Source: Noviherbaspirillum saxi
Lineage (GTDB): Bacteria; Pseudomonadota; Gammaproteobacteria; Burkholderiales; Burkholderiaceae_D
Direction of reading: 5' to 3'
Assembly (NCBI RefSeq): GCF_003591035.1
Contig: NZ_QYUO01000002.1
Coordinates: 310,001-374,000 of the forward strand
DNA: 64,000 bases
The position numbers and the translations under genes were made by a program. Shown piece after piece: positions 51,730-61,517 of the stretch. The stretch's first letter is position 1, and every line of letters starts with the position of its first letter. Below the pieces are notes generated by a model, which was not told the origin of the DNA, searched no databases, and was given only the letters and a program-made list of their open reading frames with translations.

Positions 51730-53045
51730 GAGATTGGTCTTAGAAGGGGAAACATAGTGTACGGGTGGCCATTGCGATATACAGCATTTACATTTGTTGT
51801 GAACATCCATTTATTGGCTGGCGCCTTGGTAAATCCTTCACCGATCAAACCCTCCATTTGAAAGGAGTATGCTCTGTTTACACTACCGTTCAAGTGGAAT
51901 ATCGAGTCGGCTCTTTGCATTGCGGCCCCCATGTCTCTCGCGGACATAAATCTTGTCGAATCTCTGAACGCTCTGTCTAAGGACCCATCAGGTGCCACGC
52001 GTGTCGTTGCCCGGATTTCTTGATCCAATAATGTCGTATTAGGGCCGTGCTTTTCTAAAAAATGCGTATTTGGATTGACGGTAGCTGCCTCCGAATCACG
52101 TTTTTCCAGCCAGTTGGACCAGGTACTTTCACTTTTAGCCTTCAGAAGTGCGCGGCGTTCATTAGGGTTGAGGTGGCCCCATTTTTTATGCAATTCTGCC
52201 ATGCGATTGGACGTCTCCAATGCTGGCGGGTTGGAAGTCTTGCGGGCGGCTAGCTCTAACTGATGCATTCCGCCAGTAGCCAGTTCGCTCATTGTCGACG
52301 GTGATGGCGGACTCCACTTCCCGACGCGGACGGCACCGCCTTTGGCGCTCATTGCGCCGCCCAGCATCGCTCCGCCAAACATGGCCCACTTTTGACCATC
52401 TGATCCGACTCCAAATGCTTTCCCGCCTATCCATTCGCCACCCAGCTGGCCGGCCGCGCCGCCAGCAAACCCCGCAGTCGCGATGATCGGACCGCCAATG
52501 ACAATGGCACTGCCCAATCCGACGACAAATAGTGCGGCATGCACTGCATCCGGGACCAGCTTTTCAGGATGCAGAACATCGGTCTGGACAGTGTTGCCAC
52601 CAATGAAGACATTCCCCGAGCCGCCTGTGATAACGGCGGAGCAACCTACCTTGTCATTGATCCGCGCAGCAGGCTGCCCATTGATATAAACCGTGGCGCT
52701 TCCGCTAGCTATAGGCAGATATGGCGACGCATGTTTGGAACAGTCGACCACATCTGCGTGCGCCCGCGCTGCACGCAGTCCGTTAACAAAGACATTGCCC
52801 GAGCACGTGCCTTTAATGACACCACATGTTTCCTTCGGCGCCCAGCTCATCGTACTGAGCATGTCACCGAGCCCGCCGCCTGTGGCAGCCAAACCACCTA
52901 CGATTGCGGCAGCAGCCAGGCCGCCGGTACCGATGATCGCAGCCGTTCCCACCCCTATCGCGGCGCCGGCGAGCAGACCAGTTAACAACCAGCTCATGGT
53001 TGGACTATGACCAATGGGGTCGCTTAAACGTGCTGCTCCTGACAT
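51726..53045 (-). CDS. PAAR-domain polymorphic toxin (type VI secretion effector candidate)
   Basis: A 439-residue protein. The N-terminus MSGAARLSDPIGHSP starts a PAAR-type tip domain interrupted by two glycine-rich membrane segments (about 17-55), then the PAAR repeats FVNGLRAARAHADVVDCSKH, VYINGQPAARINDKVGCSAV and VFIGGNTVQTDV. More hydrophobic segments follow near 170-200. The last 120 residues (THFLEKHGPNTTLLDQEIRA..VAPDGSL..FMSARDMGAAMQRADSIFH) look like a nuclease-type C-terminal toxin with a conserved HGP segment, family not certain. AT-richer than its neighbours, with no VgrG or T6SS genes in the window, so it is an orphan effector. Confidence 0.8.
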   Translation of the reverse strand: MSGAARLSDPIGHSPTMSWLLTGLLAGAAIGVGTAAIIGTGGLAAAAIVGGLAATGGGLGDMLSTMSWAPKETCGVIKGTCSGNVFVNGLRAARAHADVVDCSKHASPYLPIASGSATVYINGQPAARINDKVGCSAVITGGSGNVFIGGNTVQTDVLHPEKLVPDAVHAALFVVGLGSAIVIGGPIIATAGFAGGAAGQLGGEWIGGKAFGVGSDGQKWAMFGGAMLGGAMSAKGGAVRVGKWSPPSPSTMSELATGGMHQLELAARKTSNPPALETSNRMAELHKKWGHLNPNERRALLKAKSESTWSNWLEKRDSEAATVNPNTHFLEKHGPNTTLLDQEIRATTRVAPDGSLDRAFRDSTRFMSARDMGAAMQRADSIFHLNGSVNRAYSFQMEGLIGEGFTKAPANKWMFTTNVNAVYRNGHPYTMFPLLRPIS

Positions 53046-53392
53046 ATTCGACGGACCTTAAGCGCATTGCACCACGGGAGCAGGTATGACAGTCTCCACC
53101 ACGCTTAGCAAACCTGCTGCCGGAGAGGAATTTAGAAGATTAGCGGTTGTGTGAGACGGCTTGAATAGCATGTTTAGTCTAATGATCAGCCTGACAGTTA
53201 TATGGCGGCTGACCACAGGGCCAGCGAAGAAATTGCAAGAATACTAATTTATTGCAAATTAAGCAATTTCCAATGTTCACTTTATTTTGGTGCATGTGAT
53301 TACGCTTGCTCCAGCGCACGCGCTTATGCTTCAAAAAACAAAAAGCCCGCAAGGCTCATAACCATGCGGGCTCTTCACGTAACACGGCAACT
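53046..53392. other. AT-rich intergenic region
   Basis: About 350 bp between the toxin gene start and acs. It probably holds the toxin promoter. The acs terminator lies at 53344-53372. No gene or repeat seen. Confidence 0.5.
53344..53372 (-). terminator. acs terminator
   Basis: AGCCCGCA (53344-53351) pairs with TGCGGGCT (53365-53372), and on the minus strand the stem is followed by TTTTTG and further T. It lies 20 bp past the acs stop. Confidence 0.85.
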
Positions 53393-55375
53393 CTATTGAA
53401 CCTGCCGCATCTGCTCCAGGATCGCCGGGTTTTCCAGTGTGGAGATATCTTGCGTAATTTGCTCGCCCTTGGCCAGTACGCGCAGCAAGCGGCGCATGAT
53501 CTTGCCGGAACGGGTCTTGGGCAGATTGTCGCCGAAACGGATTTCCTTGGGCTTGGCGATCGGACCAATTTCCCTGGCCACCCAGTCGCGCAACTCCTTG
53601 GCAATCTGCCTGGCTTCCTCGCCGCTCGGCCGCGCCCGCTTCAGCACCACGAAGGCGCAAATCGATTCGCCCGTGGTCTCGTCCGGCTTGCCCACCACTG
53701 CCGCTTCCGCCACCAGCGGATTGGCCACCAGCGCCGATTCGATTTCCATCGTACCCATGCGGTGACCCGATACATTCAAGACATCGTCGATGCGACCGGT
53801 GATCGTGAAGTAACCGGTCTTGTCATTGCGCACCGCCCCGTCGCCAGCCAGGTAAATCTTGCCGCCCAGCTCTTCCGGAAAATAACTCTTCTTGAACCGT
53901 TCCGGATCGCCCCAGATGGTGCGGATCATCGATGGCCAGGGCCGCTTGACCACCAGGATGCCGCCCTGTCCATTCGGCAAGTCGTTGCCGGTTTCATCGA
54001 CCACCGCGGCCATGATGCCTGGCAGCGGCATCGTGCACGAACCCGGCACCATCGGTGTGGCGCCCGGCAGCGGCGTGATCATGTGGCCGCCAGTCTCGGT
54101 TTGCCAGAAGGTATCGACGATCGGGCAGTGTTCATTGCCCACATTGCGGTAGTACCACATCCAGGCTTCCGGATTGATCGGCTCGCCGACCGAACCGAGC
54201 AGACGTAGCGAGGATAGATCATATTTCTTTGGATGCACCTCGGCATCGGCGTCGGCGGCCTTGATCAGCGAACGGATCGCGGTGGGCGCGGTATAGAAAA
54301 TGGTGGCCTTGTGTTTGGCAATCATGTCCCAGAAGCGGCCGGCGTTGGGGTAGGTCGGCACGCCTTCGAACACGATCTGGGTTGCGCCTACGGCCAGCGG
54401 TCCATAGGCGATATAGGTGTGGCCGGTGACCCAGCCGATGTCGGCGGTGCACCAGAAAATGTCGGTGGGCTTGATGTCGAAGGTCCACTTCATGGTCAGT
54501 GCCGCCCACAGCAGATAGCCGCCGGAGGCATGCTGGACACCCTTGGGCTTGCCGGTCGAGCCGGAGGTATACAGGATGAACAACGGATGTTCTGCATCGA
54601 CCCACTCCGGTTCGCAAGTGCTGTCCTGGTTGGAGATAACGTCGTGCAGCCACAGATCGCGGCCGGCCGTCACGTCGATGTTACCGCCGGTTCTGCGGTA
54701 GACGATCACATTGCGCACGCTTTCGCAGCCGCCTGCTTCCAGCGCTTCATCGACGATCTTCTTGAGTGGTAATCGTTTGCCGCCGCGTACCTGTTCATCG
54801 GCAGTGATAACCGCAACGGCGCCAGTATCGATGATGCGTTCCTGCAGCGCCTTGGCGGAAAAGCCGCCGAACACCACCGAATGCGTCGCTCCAATACGGG
54901 CGCAGGCCTGCATGGCTGTTACGCCTTCGACTGACATCGGCATGTAGATCACGACGCGATCGCCCTTCTTGACGCCAAGCTGCCGCAGGCCGTTCGCCAG
55001 CCGGCACACGCGTTCATGCAATTCCTGATAAGTCACTTCAGTGACCACGCCATCATCCGCTTCGAAAATGATCGCCTTCTTGTCACCATTCCCTTGTCTC
55101 AAATGACGATCAAGACAGTTATACGAAACATTCAGCTGACCATCTTCAAACCAGCGATAGAACGGCGCATCCGTCTCGTCCAGAATCTTGGTAAAGCGCT
55201 GGCGCCAGAGTATGTTTTCATGGGCGAGCTGGGCCCAGAACAATTCGTAATCACGCTCAGCGGCAGCGCACATGGCCTTGTACGCATCCATGCCGGATAT
55301 GTTGGCGCGCTTGACAAATTTTTCGGGGGCGTTGAATACGCGGTTCTCTTGCTTCGGAGCTTGAATGTCAGACAT
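53393..55375 (-). CDS. acs: Acetyl-CoA synthetase
   Basis: A 660-residue AMP-forming enzyme making acetyl-CoA from acetate, ATP and CoA. The P-loop-like A3 motif is [13 protein letters not shown]5 is [11 protein letters not shown], and the C-terminal A10 motif [11 protein letters not shown] carries the acetylation-sensitive Lys625. The N-terminal segment [20 protein letters not shown] is usual for Acs. Full length for the family. It follows the porin gene by 84 bp on the same strand with a hairpin between, and should feed acetate made by alcohol oxidation into central metabolism. Confidence 0.97.
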   Translation of the reverse strand: MSDIQAPKQENRVFNAPEKFVKRANISGMDAYKAMCAAAERDYELFWAQLAHENILWRQRFTKILDETDAPFYRWFEDGQLNVSYNCLDRHLRQGNGDKKAIIFEADDGVVTEVTYQELHERVCRLANGLRQLGVKKGDRVVIYMPMSVEGVTAMQACARIGATHSVVFGGFSAKALQERIIDTGAVAVITADEQVRGGKRLPLKKIVDEALEAGGCESVRNVIVYRRTGGNIDVTAGRDLWLHDVISNQDSTCEPEWVDAEHPLFILYTSGSTGKPKGVQHASGGYLLWAALTMKWTFDIKPTDIFWCTADIGWVTGHTYIAYGPLAVGATQIVFEGVPTYPNAGRFWDMIAKHKATIFYTAPTAIRSLIKAADADAEVHPKKYDLSSLRLLGSVGEPINPEAWMWYYRNVGNEHCPIVDTFWQTETGGHMITPLPGATPMVPGSCTMPLPGIMAAVVDETGNDLPNGQGGILVVKRPWPSMIRTIWGDPERFKKSYFPEELGGKIYLAGDGAVRNDKTGYFTITGRIDDVLNVSGHRMGTMEIESALVANPLVAEAAVVGKPDETTGESICAFVVLKRARPSGEEARQIAKELRDWVAREIGPIAKPKEIRFGDNLPKTRSGKIMRRLLRVLAKGEQITQDISTLENPAILEQMRQVQ

Positions 55376-55424
55376 GCTGGTTCTCGTGTTTGCTTCGTTA
55401 GTCGTTCATTGCTGCACTGCTTCG

Positions 55425-55450
55425 CGGTGATGCATGCTTATGCATCACCG
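55425..55450. terminator. Hairpin between porin and acs
   Basis: CGGTGATGCAT-GCTT-ATGCATCACCG is a perfect 11-bp stem just past the porin stop. No T run follows on the minus strand, so it may stabilise the porin message and only partly stop read-through into acs. Confidence 0.55.
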
Positions 55451-55459
55451 CTCTTTCTT

Positions 55460-56584
55460 TTAGAAGAAAAGGATTCCGCCAAGCGAAACGCCATTCATGC
55501 GTGCTTCGCCGCCGGTGACCGCCTTGGAGCGCGTCTGGCCGAGTTCACCGACCAGTGTCACGCTCTTGGTCAGCGCATAGTAGGAACCCAGCGTCAGATT
55601 GCTGTTGGACCGCAGACCTGTCGTGTCTTCGCGATTGCGGCTCATGCCGTAGCCGACACCGAGCTTGAGCTTGTCGCTGGTCTTGTAGGTTGCCTGCAGC
55701 AGATAGTTGGTCGAACGGATGTCACCCTGATCCGCGTCGGAAAGTATGCCCAGACTCTTGCCTGTCTGTACGTTTGCCAGGAGACCGAGCGCGCCCTTGT
55801 TGTACGACGCACCGACTTCAAAACCTGTCATCTGGAAATCGGAAGCGGTAGTGGACGAATAAAACTTTTGCGTCTTTGCGCCGACCCAGGTCTTCCATGC
55901 ATCGACACCATAACTCAGTTGTGCCTGCACTTGTGGTTGGGACTTTGCATTGAAACCGCCGCCATTGCCAACCGGACTGACCACCGCGGCGTCGATTGTC
56001 ATGCCGCCCATCTTCGGTGTGCTATAGGCGATTTGTCCATAGTTGCCGAGATAGGTGTAGCCCGCGCCGATGTGGCCGAGCGTAACGCGGCCGCGCTGCG
56101 TTGCCTGCACCGGTGCGCCCGCGCCGAGCAGGGTCATGTCGCTCAGGATTGCGTTGGAGCCGAAGATGCCATAGTCGCGTCCAAGCTTGATTGTGCCCAT
56201 GCCCGAATTTCCGAACGACAGGAAGGCCTGGCGCACATCGACGCCGCTATTGGCCGCGATTGCGCTGTCGGTCGCCGTGTGGGCCATGATGCCGATCGTG
56301 CCTGCGACATCGTACTCGCCCTGGCGCGACTTCACACTGGTGATGAGCGCGTTGGGCAGCAAGCCATTGCCGATGGTGGTCCTGCGGTCATCACCGCCGC
56401 AACCGAGTGCGCGATTTGCCAGGCCGAGGCCCGGCACCTGGGTACCCGAGCAATCGACTGCGGTGTAATAGGCATTGGCGATACCACCGACAGACACAGT
56501 CCATTCTCCCGCTTGCAGGTCCACTGCCTGTGCCATCTGCCCGCACGCGAGCGCAGCCGCGCCCAACAACAACTTCTTGTTCAT
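55460..56584 (-). CDS. Gram-negative trimeric porin (Porin_4 type)
   Basis: A 374-residue outer-membrane porin from MNKKLLLGAAALACGQMAQA at 56584, with GGAGGAG upstream; the frame continues to 56668 but that would mask the signal peptide. Alternating beta-strand pattern, the loop-3-like GTIKLGRDYGIFGSNAILSD, and the C-terminal LGGILFF ending in Phe are typical of betaproteobacterial porins. A candidate sigma-54 promoter 62 bp upstream suggests induction with alcohol oxidation, so it may admit alcohols, acetate or metals. Confidence 0.9.
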   Translation of the reverse strand: MNKKLLLGAAALACGQMAQAVDLQAGEWTVSVGGIANAYYTAVDCSGTQVPGLGLANRALGCGGDDRRTTIGNGLLPNALITSVKSRQGEYDVAGTIGIMAHTATDSAIAANSGVDVRQAFLSFGNSGMGTIKLGRDYGIFGSNAILSDMTLLGAGAPVQATQRGRVTLGHIGAGYTYLGNYGQIAYSTPKMGGMTIDAAVVSPVGNGGGFNAKSQPQVQAQLSYGVDAWKTWVGAKTQKFYSSTTASDFQMTGFEVGASYNKGALGLLANVQTGKSLGILSDADQGDIRSTNYLLQATYKTSDKLKLGVGYGMSRNREDTTGLRSNSNLTLGSYYALTKSVTLVGELGQTRSKAVTGGEARMNGVSLGGILFF

Positions 56585-56974
56585 ATTTCTCCTCCCAGGA
56601 TTTTTAAAGTGAAATTCACCAGTGATCTGGCTTGGAGAAGTAAGCGCAAAAGCTGTGCCGGTATGCATTAATGCCGCGTTTTTTCTCTGGGTTTTATGCC
56701 GGCCGGTCGGCTCCGGCTTTGCCGACCGGTCCTTGATTCATACCGTTGAAGAAAACTAAGTAATTGTTTTGACGGGAAATTCGACCGCGTCTCGGCAAAC
56801 TGAAATCGTCCGGAATCGCGACATCAGCGATTGCGGAATCGATGCGTCGCATGCTACACATTGTCGATTTCGGCGAGCAACCACAACAGCGATGGCAGCT
56901 GCTTACTTGTGTAGATTTGGATCAACACAGGACAACGCCGTGCAAATTTTGATCAATCGCAAGAAGGCACCGCT
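56585..56974. other. Intergenic region between porin and apbE
   Basis: About 390 bp. It holds the porin sigma-54 promoter and a GC hairpin at 56703-56729 (CCGGTCGGC pairing with GCCGACCGG) that may end the pedF-apbE operon. No gene seen. Confidence 0.5.
56646..56660 (-). promoter_or_regulatory. Candidate sigma-54 promoter of the porin gene
   Basis: On the minus strand CGGCAC-AGCTT-TTGC matches the consensus except for the first base and keeps the invariant GG and GC pairs at correct spacing. It lies 62 bp upstream of the porin ATG. Confidence 0.7.
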
Positions 56975-57976
56975 TCATGCAATCCATGGAAAACCGGCGG
57001 TTTGCGCTTGTCTTCCCGACTTGTCGATGAAGAGCGCATCAATCTCCGGCAATTGGTTTGCCAGCTGAAGTCCCGGTTGCGTTCCCATCACCATGAACGC
57101 GGTCGACAAGCCATCGGCAAGCATGGCAGTGGGTGCCGCAACGGCGACGCTCGCCAGTTCTAGCGGTGAATGGCCCGTGTTGGGATCGACAATATGATGC
57201 GATGAAAAATCCTCACTGAATGCGGTCTCGTAATCGCCCGAGCTTGCAAGGCTGCGCGCTTGCAGCGACACGGTGCCGACCAGCGACTGCGGATCTCGCG
57301 GATCCTGGATGCCGACCTGCCAGAGACGTTGCGGGGCGCGCTGTCCACTCGCCGAAAACTCGCCGATGTCGACCAGAACATCGTTGATCCCATGCGCGCG
57401 CACTGCTGCCAGTGCCAGATCGCTTGCATAGCCTTGTGCGATCCCGTTCAAAGTGATCGCCATGCCGGGCTGCTTCAACTGCACAAGTTCCGGGCTGATG
57501 TGCAGCTTGCGCCATCCGACCAGGCGGCGCGCATCGCGTGGATCCTTCCCGTTCGCCGCAGCCAGCCACAATGGTTGCACCGTAATGTCGAATGCGCCCG
57601 CAGTTTGCCGCGACAAACGGCATGCCGCGTCGAGCACCTTCAACAGATGCAGATCGGGATCGCGCAGGCGCCCTGTGCGGTTCAGTTCGAACACCTGACT
57701 TCCTTCGCGATAAACGCTCAGCAAGCGGTCGATAGCCTGCGCCGTATCGAGCGCCTCCCTGATTGCCTTGCGCGCGACCGCTTCATTGTGATGCAACAGT
57801 TGCACCGATACCGTCGTACCAAATGCCAGGTCCGCGCCATTGAACAAGCGCTTGCCGGTCTGTAGGGAATCGGTTCGCGTTGCATGGACAAATGCCGCCG
57901 CTTCCCACATCGATAACGCGCCGGCGCCCAGTGCCAATGCTCCCACACCTGTGGACATAAATTTTCTGCGTTGCAT
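56975..57976 (-). CDS. apbE: FAD:protein FMN transferase (ApbE family)
   Basis: A 333-residue protein from MQRRKFMSTGVGALALGAGA at 57976, a twin-arginine-like signal. The ApbE fold is shown by FGTTVSVQLLHHNEAVARKA, TAGAFDITVQPLW, GIAQGYASDLALAAV, and the late HHIVDPNTGHSP and TAMLADGLSTAFMVMG metal-site segments. It attaches FMN from FAD to a threonine of a target flavoprotein in the periplasm. It lies 22 bp after the NosR-like gene, which has a flavinylation-type motif, so that protein is the likely target. Confidence 0.92.
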   Translation of the reverse strand: MQRRKFMSTGVGALALGAGALSMWEAAAFVHATRTDSLQTGKRLFNGADLAFGTTVSVQLLHHNEAVARKAIREALDTAQAIDRLLSVYREGSQVFELNRTGRLRDPDLHLLKVLDAACRLSRQTAGAFDITVQPLWLAAANGKDPRDARRLVGWRKLHISPELVQLKQPGMAITLNGIAQGYASDLALAAVRAHGINDVLVDIGEFSASGQRAPQRLWQVGIQDPRDPQSLVGTVSLQARSLASSGDYETAFSEDFSSHHIVDPNTGHSPLELASVAVAAPTAMLADGLSTAFMVMGTQPGLQLANQLPEIDALFIDKSGRQAQTAGFPWIA

Positions 57977-57998
57977 TGCGTACCTCTCGCTGAGCCAG

Positions 57999-60092
57999 TC
58001 ACGCTGCGCGGATTGAAATCGGCACACGCCGTTTCTTTTCTAGGATGAGCGGCGCGCACTTTTCATCGCTTTGATAAATCACCACGCAATCCATGCACTG
58101 GAAACATTCGTCATACCGGATTGTGCCGTCGGGACGGATCGCTTCGTAGTCGCAGCGATAGCGGCAGGTCTGGCAAGGCTGGCCGCACTGCGCCCGACGC
58201 GGCAGCCATGCCAGCAGACGGAATCTGCCCAGCACTGCCAGCCCTGCGCCGAACGGGCACAGATAACGGCAAAAGAACTTGTAGCAGACGGCGCTGGCAA
58301 GCAGCAGCCCGGCCGCATACAGCACGAAGGGCCAGGACCTGACGAAGTTGAGCGTGATCACGGTCTTGAAAGGCTCGACCTCGGCCAGCTTGTCGGTCAG
58401 CGACGGCGCCACGAATACGCTGCCCAGTATCACCGCAAGCACCAGATACTTGAGCAGCTTGAGCCTGGCATCCAGTGCGGCCCGGACACGGATCTGCGGC
58501 AGCTTCAGCCATTTCCCCAACCGGGCCGCAAATTCCTGCAAGGCGCCGAACGGGCATAGCCATCCGCAAAAGGTTCCGCGTCCCCAGATCAGCAGCGACA
58601 CCAGCACGCCGCACCAGAGCACGATGGATACCGGGTCGTACAGCATGAAGTCCAGGCCACGCCCATCCTTGATCGCCTGGATGACTCCGGTGATATTGAC
58701 GATGGAAAGCTGTCCCTGCGCGAACCAGCCGAGAAAGAACAAGGTAAAGCCGAGGTAGGCGGTACGAAACCAGCCGAAGCGGCGGCCATCCTGGGCCAGG
58801 CTTTTCTGTCGCGCCAGTGCAAGGAATAAAACGATAAGGCCTGCGAGTACGATCGCCAACTCCCACCAGCGCTGCTTCCAGACCGGCAGCCATGATTTGT
58901 TGTCGCCGGCAGGCACTATGTAAAAACGCTCAGGAAGACGATAGCGCATGGCAAAGTCCTGCCCGATTCTTTCCGGATAGATCATGCCTTTCAGCCTTGT
59001 CACCCGCAGCGAAAGGTCGAGCGCCTGCGCCGGATCGAGCCCGGCCTGGCTAATGATCCTGAACACCTTCATCGATGCCGGTGGCAAGGCATCGGCATCG
59101 CGCAGCTTCAGGTCCAGGTTGAGGTCGCGCATTTCGATCGGCAACCCTTCCTGCGACAGGATCAGGCGATCCGGCACGGTGCCGGCGACGAAACTGCCCG
59201 ACACGGGCCCGTAACGTCCGTTCCACCATACCAGCACCGCATGGTCGCCCTCTTCGAGCCGTCCTTTCAATCTTTGCCAGCTGGCGTCGTCAAGCAGGCT
59301 GCGGCCGATCGACGGTACCGACACCAATCCCACCTGCAGCTCGATGAATGCATCGTCCGGCCTGGCCAGCGCTTCCGCATCGAGCCCGGCGCCCGCTGTA
59401 CCGGCAAACCCGTTCTCCACGTCGCCATTGCTGAATACCACGCGTTTGAACAAGCCGTTCGCCGTCAGTGCACGGATATCGAGCGACTCGGCCAGTTCTT
59501 CGCGGATGCGTGCGATCTGGTCGGGATCGCGGGTGCCGGCGTAACCGAGTTTTTTGCGTGCGACTTTGAGCGCAGCCGACAACAGGCTTTGATTGATGAT
59601 CCTGACCGACGCGGTGGCCTTCGCCACGCCATCGATATGCACATTGCCGCCCGACTTGTCGGCGCGATCCCTGGGCGCGGTATCGATCGCGACATTCTGC
59701 TTGAGCGAAATGCCGCGGTATTGGTTGACGAACTTGTGCAGCGGCCCCTCGCCCAAGCCTTCGAGAAAGACCGGTTCATGATGCGAGATGACTTGCACGT
59801 CCATAAACACGCCCCTGGCATCAAGCGCCACCAGCAAGTTGACCGGTGTGCCCGAAAAGCCGGGGACCGAAGCGAAATCGATAGACTCGAACAGGTAACC
59901 GACCAATTCGTTCGCGGTGGCGTTCTGCTTGAACACCGGCCATACCGGCACCGTCGTATCCTTCTGACCGATCATCAACGGTGCCGGGAATTTCTGTTCC
60001 AGCTGCGCGTGCGTCATCACGCCAGCGCGGGCCGGTGCCAATGCGACGATGCAAAAGCATAGCGCTACAAGCAGCAGCCTGATCACGATCAC
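57999..60092 (-). CDS. NosR/NirI-like membrane flavo-iron-sulfur protein
   Basis: A 697-residue protein. Signal segment (LLLVALCFCIVALAPARAG), then an FMN-binding periplasmic domain with the flavinylation-like motif IDGVAKATASVRI (Thr160 predicted to carry FMN). After about residue 410 come six membrane helices. CGWLCPFGALQEF and CRYLCPFGAGLAVL polyferredoxin motifs are followed by CGQPCQTCRYRC and CFQCMDC..CAP for two [4Fe-4S] clusters. This is the NosR/NirI/RnfD-G-like architecture that moves electrons across the inner membrane. The setting here is a quinoprotein operon with pedF, not nitrous oxide reduction. It overlaps the binding-protein gene by 4 bp. Confidence 0.88.
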   Translation of the reverse strand: MIVIRLLLVALCFCIVALAPARAGVMTHAQLEQKFPAPLMIGQKDTTVPVWPVFKQNATANELVGYLFESIDFASVPGFSGTPVNLLVALDARGVFMDVQVISHHEPVFLEGLGEGPLHKFVNQYRGISLKQNVAIDTAPRDRADKSGGNVHIDGVAKATASVRIINQSLLSAALKVARKKLGYAGTRDPDQIARIREELAESLDIRALTANGLFKRVVFSNGDVENGFAGTAGAGLDAEALARPDDAFIELQVGLVSVPSIGRSLLDDASWQRLKGRLEEGDHAVLVWWNGRYGPVSGSFVAGTVPDRLILSQEGLPIEMRDLNLDLKLRDADALPPASMKVFRIISQAGLDPAQALDLSLRVTRLKGMIYPERIGQDFAMRYRLPERFYIVPAGDNKSWLPVWKQRWWELAIVLAGLIVLFLALARQKSLAQDGRRFGWFRTAYLGFTLFFLGWFAQGQLSIVNITGVIQAIKDGRGLDFMLYDPVSIVLWCGVLVSLLIWGRGTFCGWLCPFGALQEFAARLGKWLKLPQIRVRAALDARLKLLKYLVLAVILGSVFVAPSLTDKLAEVEPFKTVITLNFVRSWPFVLYAAGLLLASAVCYKFFCRYLCPFGAGLAVLGRFRLLAWLPRRAQCGQPCQTCRYRCDYEAIRPDGTIRYDECFQCMDCVVIYQSDEKCAPLILEKKRRVPISIRAA

Positions 60093-60928
60093 GGCCTGGT
60101 GGGCGTCACTCCGTATTTGGCAAAGATCTTCGCCAGTTCACCGGAGGTCGACAGATCGTTGGCGGCAGCCTGCAACGCGCGCGCCAGTTCGGTATTGCTT
60201 TGTTTGACCGCAAGACCGACGATCCATCCCTGTCGCGGCAAGCGCGCAAAGCTCAGGTCGCTCAGCGGATAATCGGCATTGCCGCGCACCGCCGATTCGA
60301 TCTCGGACCGGTTGGCCAGAACCGCATCGATTTCTCCCGCTTTCATCGCTGCCAGGGCGGCCGCAGCGGTGTCATAGATCTTGACCGAGTCGCGCACCTT
60401 GCCATCCTGTTCGCCGAGCAAGACGACGGCAGCAATCGAGACTTTTTCGACGCCGACTTTTTTACCCACCAGGCAATCGACAGAGTCGCAGTTCGGAATT
60501 TTGCGCACGTCGCGGACCAGGCGCACCTGCTCGCGGTAGTAGGGCGCGAAAATCGACACGTTCTTGTTCGCCGCCATCAATCCGGTATCGACCGGCACAT
60601 GCATCATCACGTCGGCCGGCCCATAGCCGAGGTAATGTCCTTTCCACACCATGTTGCGCAAATCGTCATTCAGGTTCTCCCCCGCATCGAAGGGAAGAAA
60701 GCTGGTGCGTACGCCGAGCTTGACGGCCAGCGCATTCGCCAGTTCGACATCGATGCCATTGCCGTTGTTGGCCGAGAAGGGCAGCATGTCTTTGTACACG
60801 GCGACCTTGAGGACACCGGATTGCTTGACTTTGTCGAGATCGGCATGTGCGCTCGGCATGGCAGCCGACACGGCGCAGAGAACGGCAAACAGCGAGCCCA
60901 GCCTGGGTAGTGAAATGGTTTTCATCAT
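60089..60928 (-). CDS. Periplasmic substrate-binding-like protein of quinoprotein system (MxaJ/XoxJ/PedA-like)
   Basis: A 279-residue exported protein (signal ending PSAHAD) of the family-3 solute-binding fold: SGVLKVAVYKDMLPFSANNG, GIDVELANALAVKLGVR, VGKKVGVEKVSIAAVVLLGE, AAMKAGEIDAVLANRSEI. Two Cys in PNCDSVDCLVG. Such proteins without ABC partners are encoded beside PQQ dehydrogenases (MxaJ, XoxJ, PedA-like) and are thought to help enzyme maturation or ligand delivery. It sits between pedF and the NosR-like gene, with which it overlaps by 4 bp. No ABC permease is in the window. Confidence 0.85.
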   Translation of the reverse strand: MMKTISLPRLGSLFAVLCAVSAAMPSAHADLDKVKQSGVLKVAVYKDMLPFSANNGNGIDVELANALAVKLGVRTSFLPFDAGENLNDDLRNMVWKGHYLGYGPADVMMHVPVDTGLMAANKNVSIFAPYYREQVRLVRDVRKIPNCDSVDCLVGKKVGVEKVSIAAVVLLGEQDGKVRDSVKIYDTAAAALAAMKAGEIDAVLANRSEIESAVRGNADYPLSDLSFARLPRQGWIVGLAVKQSNTELARALQAAANDLSTSGELAKIFAKYGVTPTRP

Positions 60929-60979
60929 AGTCTCCGTTATAGTTTTTAAAGCGACGGCAGTCCGGCCGTCGCCGCTGTT

Positions 60980-61459
60980 TTACTTCGTCTCGCGACGCGT
61001 ATCGAGATATGCCTTCATCGCCCACATGGCTTCCTGGCTGAGCGTGCCTTCAAACGGCGGCATATACACCGCGCCATTGCGCACTTTTCCGCGCCGCACC
61101 GATGTCACGTAGTACTGATCCACCTCCTTGAGGCAGGCCTGCTTTTTGTTTTCGACTTTCTGGTTCACGCAGTCGCGATCGAGCTTGCGCAGGTCAGGCG
61201 CAATACCGCCGGAAATCGCTTCGATGCCATGGCAGCGGGCGCAGTTCTGGTTATAGGCCGAACCGCCGATGCGGATCGCTTCCTTGCTGCTGCGGTATGG
61301 ATTCTCTTCGCGCCATTGATCGCCAAGCTGCGTCAGTGCCTTGGTGTCGACCGCTTGCGGCGTGACATCACCATGGGCGAAAGCGCCCGGCGCATGCAGT
61401 GCGACGGTACAGAGCAGCGCACCGAGCGCCGAGCGGGTCAGGGATAGGGAAAACTTCAT
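60980..61459 (-). CDS. pedF: Cytochrome c-550 PedF
   Basis: A 159-residue periplasmic cytochrome with a signal peptide ending GAFAHG. One haem site NCARCHG (CARCH), then IAPDLRKLDRDCVNQK, a segment specific to the PedF type, and the axial Met region AVYMPPFEGTLSQEAMWAMK. In Pseudomonas it accepts electrons from PQQ alcohol dehydrogenases. It starts the four-gene operon pedF, binding protein, NosR-like, apbE, and has an exact sigma-54 promoter match 44 bp upstream. Confidence 0.9.
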   Translation of the reverse strand: MKFSLSLTRSALGALLCTVALHAPGAFAHGDVTPQAVDTKALTQLGDQWREENPYRSSKEAIRIGGSAYNQNCARCHGIEAISGGIAPDLRKLDRDCVNQKVENKKQACLKEVDQYYVTSVRRGKVRNGAVYMPPFEGTLSQEAMWAMKAYLDTRRETK

Positions 61460-61502
61460 TGTGCCTCCTCAGCGTATTAAGTAATCAGACGGGTACGTTG
61501 AG

Positions 61503-61517
61503 GCAAGTACTGTGCCA
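61503..61517 (-). promoter_or_regulatory. Candidate sigma-54 promoter of the pedF operon
   Basis: On the minus strand TGGCACAGTACTTGC exactly matches TGGCAC-N5-TTGC, with the -12 GC 44 bp upstream of the pedF ATG. Confidence 0.87.
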
